DNA of 7,035 nt, from positions 1 to 7,035 of the forward strand of contig DVHH01000218.1 in NCBI GenBank assembly GCA_018712225.1, written 5' to 3'. The notes beneath the pieces are model-generated. The model was given only the letters and a program-made list of their open reading frames with translations. It had not been told where the DNA came from and ran no database searches. This stretch comes from Scatomorpha intestinigallinarum (lineage in GTDB: Bacteria; Bacillota; Clostridia; Oscillospirales; Oscillospiraceae). How positions within the stretch are numbered: position 1 is the stretch's first letter; each line of letters begins with the position of its first letter. The position numbers were made by a program, and so were the translations under genes. Below are positions 1 to 6,096 of this stretch, piece by piece.

Positions 1-10
1 TGACAGCGCC

Positions 11-39
11 AAAGGGCCGGCAATGCCGGCTCTTTTTTT
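11..39 (+). terminator. Rho-independent terminator of an upstream gene
   Basis: A GC-rich stem is followed at once by a run of Ts. The left arm (11-21) pairs with 25-35 around a 3-nt AAT loop: the core GCCGGC/GCCGGC is perfect, 15-31 is a G-T wobble, and AAA/TTT closes the base. Seven Ts run from 33 to 39. The T tract lies on the plus strand, so it most likely ends a plus-strand gene to the left of the window. Bases 1-3 read TGA and could be that gene's stop, but this cannot be shown from here. Confidence 0.88.
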
Positions 40-40
40 A

Positions 41-69
41 TTGCAAAATCCCACTGCCTGTAATATAAT
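41..69 (+). promoter_or_regulatory. Sigma-A-type promoter for the smc operon
   Basis: The -35 box TTGCAA (41-46) matches the TTGACA consensus at four of six positions. The spacer is exactly 17 bp and the -10 box TATAAT (64-69) is a perfect match, sitting in an AT-rich patch that stands out from the GC-rich surroundings. Transcription would start near 76, giving a leader of about 44 nt before smc. The promoter begins two bases after the T tract of the preceding terminator, so it appears to start a new transcription unit. It is the only convincing promoter seen in the window and may drive all six genes. The call is from motif match only. Confidence 0.75.
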
Positions 70-75
70 ATTGTG

Positions 76-95
76 CCTGCGTGCGTAAACGCGGG
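76..95 (+). promoter_or_regulatory. Possible hairpin at the 5' end of the smc leader
   Basis: CCTGCGT (76-82) can pair with ACGCGGG (89-95), a 7-bp stem with one G-U pair and a 6-nt loop. It falls almost exactly at the predicted transcript start. Five Ts follow at 100-104 but are separated from the stem by GATA, so it is a poor terminator. A 5'-end stabilising hairpin or weak attenuator is possible, and so is chance in GC-rich DNA. Confidence 0.3.
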
Positions 96-106
96 GATAT
101 TTTTGC

Positions 107-122
107 GAGGTAATGGGTTTTG
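107..122 (+). promoter_or_regulatory. Ribosome binding site and TTG start of smc
   Basis: GAGG (107-110) lies nine bases before a TTG codon at 120-122. An in-frame TAA at 111-113 rules out any earlier start in this frame, and the ATG at 113-115 is in another frame. Translation from this TTG gives the expected Smc N-terminus (M-Y-L-K-A-L-E-I-Q-G-F-K-S-F), so the rare start codon is well supported. Confidence 0.85.
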
Positions 123-3100
123 TACTTAAAGGCATTGGAGATACAGGGCTTCAAGTCCTTCCCGGAAAAGACGCGCCTGACCTTTGAGCGGGAGATAACC
201 GCCATCGTCGGGCCGAACGGCTCCGGCAAATCGAATATTTCCGACGCCATCCTCTGGGTCATGGGCGAGCAGAGCTCAAAGACCCTGCGCGGCGGCAAGA
301 TGCAGGACGTCATTTTCGGCGGCACGGCCAAACGCGGGGCCATGGGCTTCGCGCAGGTGTCGCTCATAATAGACAACTCCGCCGGCATCCTGGGCATAGA
401 CGCGGAGGAGGTCACGATAACCCGCCGCTATTACCGCTCGGGCGAGAGCGAGTACTATATAAACCGCGAGCAGGTGCGCCTGCGCGACGTGAACGAGCTG
501 CTGATGGACACCGGCCTCGGCCGGGACGGTTACTCGATAATCGGCCAGGGGCGCATAGCGGAGATAGTCAACGGCCGCAGCGAGGAGCGCCGCGAGGTGC
601 TGGAGGAGGCCGCGGGCATTTCGAGGTTCCGTTACCGCAAGGAGGAGGCAGAGCGCCGCCTGGCGCGGACGGACGAGAACCTCCTGCGTATAAACGACAA
701 GATAGACGAGCTGGAGCTCCAGGTCGGCCCGCTGAAGCAGCAGGCGGAGGTGGCGAAGCGCTATCTCACCCTGCGCGACGAGCTGAGGGTCGAGGAAGTC
801 AGCGCCTGGATGGACGCGCTGGACAAGCTGCGGGAGCAGTCCCGCGCCATCGCCGGGGACTACGAGGCGGCTAAGAGCGGCCTGGATGCCGCCCGGCGCG
901 AGCTGGAGGCTCTCTATTCCCGCAGCGAAGCCCTGGCCGAGCGTATGCGCCAGAAGGACGTGGAGGCCGAGCAGCAGCGCTCGCGCCTGTCCGCGGCGGA
1001 GGCGAAGGTCTCAGAGGCGGAGGCCGAGGCCGCCGTCCTGCGCAACAGCATCGAGAACAGCCGCCAGAGCGCAGAGCGCATGCGCGGCGAGCTCTCGGAG
1101 CAGACCGAGCGCGCCGAGACCATCGCCGGGCAGATAGAGGAGCACCAGAAGCGCATATCTGAGATAGACGCGCGCGCGAAGTCGCTGGAGGCGGACGCCG
1201 CCTCGGCGCAGAACGTCATGGACGGGCGACGCATGCGCATAGAGAACCGCGAGCACGAGGCTGCTGAGGCGGGCGACGAGCTGACAAAGCAGATTGTCGA
1301 GCTGCGCAGCACCGATTCGCGCATAGCCATGCTCAGCGAGATGGAGAAGGAATACGAGGGCTTTGCCGGCGCAGTCAAGACCGTTATGCGCGAAGCGCGA
1401 CGCGGTACTCTGCGCGGCGTACACGGCACGGTGGCGGAGCTCCTGCGCGCGGACGAGCGCTGCACCTTCGCTATAGAGACGGCCCTGGGCGCGGCAATAC
1501 AGAACGTCGTCGTGGACACGCAGGACGACGGCCGCCGGGCTATAGAGCTGCTCAAGCGCCGCGACGCAGGCCGCGCGACCTTCCTGCCCCTCGATACGAT
1601 ACGCGGCGGCAGGCTCGACCGGATACCGTCGGAGGACGAGGGCTGCCTCGGCCTCGCCGTGGACCTCGCGAGCTTCGACGGGCGTTATAGGAACATCTTT
1701 GAGAACCTTTTGGGCCGCACCCTGGTGGCGGAGACGCTCTCCGACGCCGTGGCCATCTCGCGGAAGAACGGAAACCGTCTGCGTATAGTCACGCTGGACG
1801 GCCAGCTCATAAACGCGGGCGGCTCCATGACCGGCGGCAGCGCATCGAGGAACGCGGGCATACTCTCGCGCCGCGCGGAGCTGGAGAAATTGCAGGGCAG
1901 CCGCGGCAGACTGGCCAAGGCCCGGGACGAGCTTGCGGCGAGGGTGGAGACCCTCAAGCGCGAGCTGGCCTCGGCGCGCTACGAGCTGGACGTCGCCGCG
2001 CAGGAGCTGCAAAGCGTAAATAACGAGCTGGCCTCCCTGCGGGCCGAGCGCCGCACGACGGAGAACGCCGCCGCGCAGCTGGAGCTGCTCAGGCAGAGCA
2101 TCTCCGGCGACAGCCAGACGCGGGCGAAAGCGCTGGCAGATATGGAAGCCGGGGCCGAGAGCGCCAGGCGCGAGCTCGCGGCACGTGAGGAGCGCATAGG
2201 CGAGCTCCGGACCGAGGCCGCGCGTATAAAAGAAGAGATAGCCGCCGCCACGCAGAAGAAGCTGGAGGTGGAGGGCGAGCGCACGAAGACAGACCGCGCC
2301 GTCCAGGAGAAGAACAATGCCCTGCTGGACATGGAGCGCACCTGCGCGAGGTTCGAGCAGAAGAAGCTCTCCGCCGAGCTGGAGGAAAAGCAGCTGCTGG
2401 ACAAGCTCTGGGACGGCTACGAGCTGAGCCACAGCGCCGCCGAGGCGGTGCGGCGGCCCATAGAGAGCGCCGCAAAGTCGAACCGGCGCATTGCGGAGCT
2501 CAAGAAGGAGATGAACTCCCTTGGCACGCCGAACCTGGGCGCCATCGACGAATACGCCAGGGTCAGCGAGCGCTATGAGTTCCTCGCCTCCCAGCGGGAC
2601 GACGTTGAGAAGGCGAAAAATGAGCTGCTGGGTATAATTTCCGACATAACCGGGGAAATGAGAACTATCTTCACCCGCGAGTTCACCGCGATAAACGAGA
2701 GCTTCCGCGCCACCTTCACGGAGCTCTTCGGCGGCGGCAAGGCGGAGCTGACGCTGGAGCCGGGCGAGGACGTGCTCAGCTGCGACATAGATATAAAGGT
2801 ACAGCCACCCGGCAAGGCGCTGACGACGCTCTCTCTGCTCTCGGGCGGCGAGACGGCCTTCGTGGCCATTGCGCTGTATTTTGCCATCATCAAGGTCCGG
2901 CCCACGCCCTTCTGCGTCATGGACGAGATAGAGGCCGCGCTGGACGAGGCGAACGTCATCCGCTTTGCGGAGCACATGCGCCAGATATCGAATAAAACGC
3001 AGTTCATAGTCATCACGCACCGCCGCGGCACGATGGAGGAGGCGGACTTCCTCTACGGCGTGACGATGCAGGAAAAGGGCGTCTCCAAGGTCATAGAGCT

Positions 3101-3167
3101 AGACCTGGAGGAGGCCGAAAAGCACACAGAGGAGGCAGCGGGCGAATGGGATTCTTCGACAAGATAA
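120..3167 (+). CDS. smc: Chromosome segregation ATPase Smc (short-armed)
   Basis: Smc is the core ATPase of the bacterial condensin complex. With ScpA and ScpB it folds and separates replicated chromosomes by DNA loop extrusion. All family parts are visible in the 1015 residues: Walker A GPNGSGKS (31-38), a conserved Arg57 in the R-loop, Q-loop IGQG (141-144), an N-terminal coiled-coil arm rich in A, E, R and L (about 170-410), a hinge (about 412-575) ending in GGSMTGG (567-573), the returning arm (about 576-865), signature LSGGE (907-911), Walker B with catalytic Glu936 in VMDE, D-loop ALDE (940-943) and switch His967. The TTG start is fixed by an in-frame stop just upstream. The protein is about 170 residues shorter than B. 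subtilis Smc (1186 aa), with the loss confined to the arms. The signature continues E-T-A where a basic residue or Gln usually follows the Glu. The last 22 nt overlap ftsY and encode the extra tail residues. The family assignment is essentially certain. Confidence 0.98.
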   Translation: MYLKALEIQGFKSFPEKTRLTFEREITAIVGPNGSGKSNISDAILWVMGEQSSKTLRGGKMQDVIFGGTAKRGAMGFAQVSLIIDNSAGILGIDAEEVTITRRYYRSGESEYYINREQVRLRDVNELLMDTGLGRDGYSIIGQGRIAEIVNGRSEERREVLEEAAGISRFRYRKEEAERRLARTDENLLRINDKIDELELQVGPLKQQAEVAKRYLTLRDELRVEEVSAWMDALDKLREQSRAIAGDYEAAKSGLDAARRELEALYSRSEALAERMRQKDVEAEQQRSRLSAAEAKVSEAEAEAAVLRNSIENSRQSAERMRGELSEQTERAETIAGQIEEHQKRISEIDARAKSLEADAASAQNVMDGRRMRIENREHEAAEAGDELTKQIVELRSTDSRIAMLSEMEKEYEGFAGAVKTVMREARRGTLRGVHGTVAELLRADERCTFAIETALGAAIQNVVVDTQDDGRRAIELLKRRDAGRATFLPLDTIRGGRLDRIPSEDEGCLGLAVDLASFDGRYRNIFENLLGRTLVAETLSDAVAISRKNGNRLRIVTLDGQLINAGGSMTGGSASRNAGILSRRAELEKLQGSRGRLAKARDELAARVETLKRELASARYELDVAAQELQSVNNELASLRAERRTTENAAAQLELLRQSISGDSQTRAKALADMEAGAESARRELAAREERIGELRTEAARIKEEIAAATQKKLEVEGERTKTDRAVQEKNNALLDMERTCARFEQKKLSAELEEKQLLDKLWDGYELSHSAAEAVRRPIESAAKSNRRIAELKKEMNSLGTPNLGAIDEYARVSERYEFLASQRDDVEKAKNELLGIISDITGEMRTIFTREFTAINESFRATFTELFGGGKAELTLEPGEDVLSCDIDIKVQPPGKALTTLSLLSGGETAFVAIALYFAIIKVRPTPFCVMDEIEAALDEANVIRFAEHMRQISNKTQFIVITHRRGTMEEADFLYGVTMQEKGVSKVIELDLEEAEKHTEEAAGEWDSSTR

Positions 3168-4042
3168 AGGCCGGGCTGGAAAAGACCCGGCGACAGATGG
3201 GCGGCGTCTTCGCCGAGTTCACGGGCGAGAACGAGGAGTTTTTTGACGAGCTGGAGGAGGCGCTTATCGTGGCGGACTCCGGCGCGGACACGGCATATAA
3301 GGCGGTGTCCAGCCTGCGCGACATGGTCCGCGAGCGCTCCCTGCTGGGCAGGGAGGAGGTCAAGGCGGGCCTCGTGGAGGTGCTCTCGGGCATACTCTCC
3401 GTGGGCAGCTTTGAGCTGAAGCTGGACACAAAGCCCTCCGTCATCCTGATGGTCGGCGTGAACGGCGTCGGCAAGACGACGACTATAGGCAAGCTCGCCG
3501 CCAAGTTTACTGCCCAGGGCAAGAAAGTCCTGCTCGCGGCGGGGGACACCTTCCGCGCTGCGGCGGCGGAGCAGCTGACGGTCTGGGCGGAGCGCTCCGG
3601 GGCCGACATCGTGAAGCACGGCGAGGGCTCCGACCCCGGAGCCGTGGTGTTCGACGCCCTCTCCGCCGCCAAGGCGAGGGGCACGGATATCGTCATCATC
3701 GACACGGCCGGACGCCTGCACAACAAGCAGAACCTGATGAACGAGCTGGCCAAGATTCGCCGCATAATCACCCGCGAGCTGCCGGAGGCCGACGTCGAGA
3801 CGCTAATGGTCATCGACGCCACCACGGGGCAGAACGGGCTCATCCAGGCCAAACAGTTTGCGGACACCGCGGATATCACGGGCATCGTCCTCACGAAGCT
3901 GGACGGCACTGCGAGGGGCGGCATCGTGTTCGCCATCGCGCGCGAGATGGGCGTGCCGGTCAAATACGTGGGCGTGGGCGAGGGCATGGATGACCTCATG
4001 CCCTTCGAGCCGAAATCCTTCTCGGAGGCGCTGCTGTCATGA
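3146..4042 (+). CDS. ftsY: Signal recognition particle receptor FtsY
   Basis: FtsY is the membrane-associated GTPase that receives SRP-bound ribosomes, so that nascent membrane proteins reach the Sec translocon. The 298-residue protein starts MGFFDKIKAGLEKTR, the short amphipathic start typical of Gram-positive FtsY, and lacks the long acidic A domain of E. coli. A helical N domain (about 1-90) precedes the G domain: G1 GVNGVGKTTT (104-113), DTFRAAAAEQL (134-144), G3 DTAGR (186-190), G4 TKLDGTARGG (250-259) and the closing GVGEG (276-280) before DLMPF. Ffh is unlikely because there is no M domain. The start lies inside the 3' end of smc, with a perfect AGGAGG (3130-3135) ten bases upstream. 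The 22-nt overlap and the known smc-ftsY pairing in Bacillota support co-expression. Isoleucine codons here are mostly ATC, unlike smc. Confidence 0.98.
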   Translation: MGFFDKIKAGLEKTRRQMGGVFAEFTGENEEFFDELEEALIVADSGADTAYKAVSSLRDMVRERSLLGREEVKAGLVEVLSGILSVGSFELKLDTKPSVILMVGVNGVGKTTTIGKLAAKFTAQGKKVLLAAGDTFRAAAAEQLTVWAERSGADIVKHGEGSDPGAVVFDALSAAKARGTDIVIIDTAGRLHNKQNLMNELAKIRRIITRELPEADVETLMVIDATTGQNGLIQAKQFADTADITGIVLTKLDGTARGGIVFAIAREMGVPVKYVGVGEGMDDLMPFEPKSFSEALLS

Positions 4043-4638
4043 AGCTGATACTTGCATCGAACAATAAGGGCAAGGTCGTGGAGTTCCGCGAGATATTGGC
4101 CGGGACGGGCATAGAGGTCATCCCGCAGCGTGAGGCCGGCTGCGACTTCGAGGTGGACGAGACGGGCGAGACTTTTGAGGAAAACGCCTTTCTCAAGGCC
4201 GAGGCAGCAATGAAGGCGACGGGCCTGCCCGCCGTCTCCGACGACTCCGGCCTTGAGGTGGACGCCCTGGGCGGCGCGCCCGGCGTACACAGCGCGAGGT
4301 ATACCGGAAATCACGAGGATTCCGACCTGGACCGGCGCAAATTCCTTATGAAGAATCTGGAGGGCGAGGAACATCGCACGGCGCGTTTCGTCTCAGCCAT
4401 ATGCTGCGTGTTCCCTAACGGCGACGTCCTGCGCGCCCGCGGCACCTGCGAGGGGCGCATAGCGACCTATATGAAGGGCGAGAACGGCTTCGGCTACGAC
4501 GCCATGTTCATCGCCGAGGGCCATGACATCACCATGGCCGAAATGACCCACGAGCAGAAGAACGAGATTTCGCACCGGGGCCGCGCCCTGCGCGAGTTTG
4601 CCCGCGTGCTGAAGGAGTATTGCGATGCTGACAAGTAA
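4039..4638 (+). CDS. rdgB: XTP/dITP diphosphatase (RdgB/HAM1 family)
   Basis: This is a house-cleaning nucleotidase that hydrolyses dITP, ITP and XTP to monophosphate and pyrophosphate, keeping deaminated purines out of DNA and RNA. The 199-residue length fits the family (about 195-200). Visible motifs are the substrate-binding SNNKGK (7-12), ETFEENA (44-50), the catalytic-loop VSDDSGLEVDALGGAPGVHSARY (66-88, with Asp68/Asp69), GENGFGYD (147-154) and SHRGRAL (178-184). The motif usually written GFGYDP continues here as A-M-F, so Pro is replaced by Ala. The ATG overlaps the ftsY stop as ATGA (4039-4042), and GGAGG at 4024-4028 gives a good ribosome site, so translation is probably coupled. The gene symbol follows E. 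coli; the same family is called ysnA in Bacillus. Confidence 0.96.
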   Translation: MKLILASNNKGKVVEFREILAGTGIEVIPQREAGCDFEVDETGETFEENAFLKAEAAMKATGLPAVSDDSGLEVDALGGAPGVHSARYTGNHEDSDLDRRKFLMKNLEGEEHRTARFVSAICCVFPNGDVLRARGTCEGRIATYMKGENGFGYDAMFIAEGHDITMAEMTHEQKNEISHRGRALREFARVLKEYCDADK

Positions 4639-4933
4639 GCAGAGAGCCTATCTTCGCGGCCTGGCTGCGAAGGAGGACACCATCCTGCAAATAGGCAAGG
4701 ACGGGATAACGGAAAACACCACAGCTGCGCTCTCGGACGCCCTGCGCGCCAGAGAGCTGGTAAAGGGCCGCGTGCTGGAAAACTCCATGCTGACGGCGCG
4801 CGAGGCCTGCGACACGCTCTCGGAGCGCTGCCGGGCCGAGCAGGTGCAGGTCATAGGCAGCAAGTTCGTGCTCTATAAGCGCAACGAGACCGACCCCAAG
4901 ATAGAGCTGCCCAAGTCCCAGAAGCGGAAATGA
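4625..4933 (+). CDS. yhbY: CRM-domain RNA-binding protein YhbY/YqeI
   Basis: This is a small single-domain CRM protein, a KH-like fold that binds rRNA and is linked to assembly of the large ribosomal subunit in E. coli YhbY. The 102 residues include the typical start LTSKQRAYLRGLA (2-14), the GxxG-type loop IGKDGIT (23-29), which contacts RNA in the family, and the closing strand QVIGSKFVLYKRN (75-87). A lysine-rich tail (PKSQKRK, 96-102) follows. Family length is about 95-100. The start is backed by AAGGAG (4612-4617) seven bases upstream and overlaps the end of rdgB by 14 nt. Directly before nadD-yqeK it matches the B. subtilis yqeI-nadD-yqeK order. The exact RNA target here is inferred from the family. 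Confidence 0.94.
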   Translation: MLTSKQRAYLRGLAAKEDTILQIGKDGITENTTAALSDALRARELVKGRVLENSMLTAREACDTLSERCRAEQVQVIGSKFVLYKRNETDPKIELPKSQKRK

Positions 4934-6096
4934 GGATAGCGGTCTACGGGGGCAGCTTCAACCCCCCACACCCGGCGCACGTCCGGGCGGCGCGCCTGGC
5001 CTACGCGGCCCTCGCGCCGGATAAGCTGCTCGTGATCCCGGCGGCTGACCCGCCGCACAAGGCCCTGGCCGCTGGCAGCCCCACGCCGGAGGAGCGCTTC
5101 GAGCTTACGAAGCTCGCTTTCCGGGACTTCCCGGAAGCCGAGATCTCGGATGTGGAGCTGCGCCGGGGAGGGGAGAGCTATACCTCGGACACCGTCGAGG
5201 AGCTGGCTCGGGAGTATTCCGGTGCGGAGCTCTGGCTCGTCATAGGCACGGATATGCTCACGAGTTTTGAGCGATGGCACGAGTTCCGCTCAATCCTCGC
5301 GGGCGCGGCCCTGGCCGTGCTGCCCCGGAACGAGGGCGAACTGCCGGAGATAGAGCGCTGCGCCGCGCGCTTCGAGGCGCTCTACGGCGCGCGGGTGCGG
5401 ATAATAGACGCCGCGCCCCTGCCCATGTCCTCCTCAGAGATGCGGGACATGCTCGTTGCCCGCAGGGGAGCGGACGTTCTCGACGGCGAGGTCTATGCGC
5501 GCATCATCCGCCTGCGCGACTATGGCGCGAAGCCCCAGCTCGACTGGCTGCGCGAGCGCGCCTATGCCTACCTGAAACCCAAGCGCATCCCCCATGTTGC
5601 CGGCTGCGAGCAGGAGGCGTCAAAACTAGCCCTGCGCTGGGGCGAGGACCCGGGCGACGCCGCCGAGGCCGGGATTTTGCACGATATCACCAAAAAACTC
5701 AGCATGGACGAGCAGTTGATATTGGCGGAGAAATATGGTATAGTGTTCGATAAATTTGAGCGGGAGAATATAAAGCTCACGCACGCTATCACGGGAGCGG
5801 CGCTTTCTAAGGAGCTTTTCGGCGTCCCGGAGCGAATTTACAGCGCCATCCGCTGGCACACGACGGGCCGCGCGGATATGACGCTGCTGGAAAAGATAAT
5901 CTACATCGCGGACTATATAGAGCCCACGCGCGACTTTGAGGGCGTGGAGCGGCTCCGGCAGCTCGCGTATGAGGACATAGACTCCGCCATGGCCCTCGGG
6001 CTCAGGATGAGCCTGGAGGAGCTGAGGCAAAGCGGCATTGAACCTCACGGCGCCACCGTAAGCGCCCTGGCATGGTACGGAAAGGACAAGGTGTAA
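4930..6096 (+). CDS. nadD: Fused NadD nicotinate-nucleotide adenylyltransferase and YqeK Ap4A hydrolase
   Basis: The 388 residues hold two enzymes. NadD (1 to about 200) joins nicotinate mononucleotide and ATP to make deamido-NAD: GGSFNPPHPAH (7-17) is the nucleotidyltransferase HxGH region, VIGTDMLTSFERWHEF (104-119) is typical NadD, and MSSSEMR (166-172) is the ISSTxIR-type ATP motif. The HxGH Gly is Ala here. YqeK (about 204-388) is an HD-domain phosphohydrolase; its family includes symmetric diadenosine tetraphosphatase. Metal-ligand candidates are His222, His251-Asp252, His285, His310 and Asp328. Both domains have their usual length and the linker is only a few residues. B. subtilis encodes them as separate neighbouring genes, and a fused version is known in mycoplasmas. 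The ATG overlaps the yhbY stop as ATGA, with only a weak purine-rich ribosome site, so coupling to yhbY translation is likely. Domain calls are firm; the Ap4A substrate is by family. Confidence 0.94.
   Translation: MRIAVYGGSFNPPHPAHVRAARLAYAALAPDKLLVIPAADPPHKALAAGSPTPEERFELTKLAFRDFPEAEISDVELRRGGESYTSDTVEELAREYSGAELWLVIGTDMLTSFERWHEFRSILAGAALAVLPRNEGELPEIERCAARFEALYGARVRIIDAAPLPMSSSEMRDMLVARRGADVLDGEVYARIIRLRDYGAKPQLDWLRERAYAYLKPKRIPHVAGCEQEASKLALRWGEDPGDAAEAGILHDITKKLSMDEQLILAEKYGIVFDKFERENIKLTHAITGAALSKELFGVPERIYSAIRWHTTGRADMTLLEKIIYIADYIEPTRDFEGVERLRQLAYEDIDSAMALGLRMSLEELRQSGIEPHGATVSALAWYGKDKV

Noticed and set aside
1..3. TGA at the window edge as the stop of an upstream gene such as rnc
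   Set aside because: It fits the terminator that follows, but no coding sequence is visible before it, so the gene and frame cannot be established.
76..104. A second intrinsic terminator or a riboswitch in the smc leader
   Set aside because: The stem is short, the T run is only five bases and is offset by GATA, and the leader of about 44 nt is too short for known riboswitch classes.
113..115. ATG as an alternative smc start
   Set aside because: It is out of frame with smc, and the smc frame has a TAA at 111-113. The TTG at 120 gives the expected N-terminus.
38..415. A 125-codon minus-strand open frame covering the promoter and smc start
   Set aside because: It is antisense to the conserved Smc Walker A region and crosses the promoter and leader. 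Its translation shows no recognisable domain, so I treat it as a shadow.
1011..3020. A 669-codon open frame on the minus strand opposite smc
   Set aside because: It is an exact shadow of smc, which has full-length conserved motifs. Long antisense frames are expected in GC-rich coding DNA. The translation is low-complexity (Leu, Arg, Ala-rich) with no recognisable domain.
3091..4374. A 427-codon minus-strand open frame across ftsY and rdgB
   Set aside because: It spans two real genes with clear motifs on the other strand, and its translation is Ser/Pro/Arg-rich with no domain signal. It is a compositional artefact.
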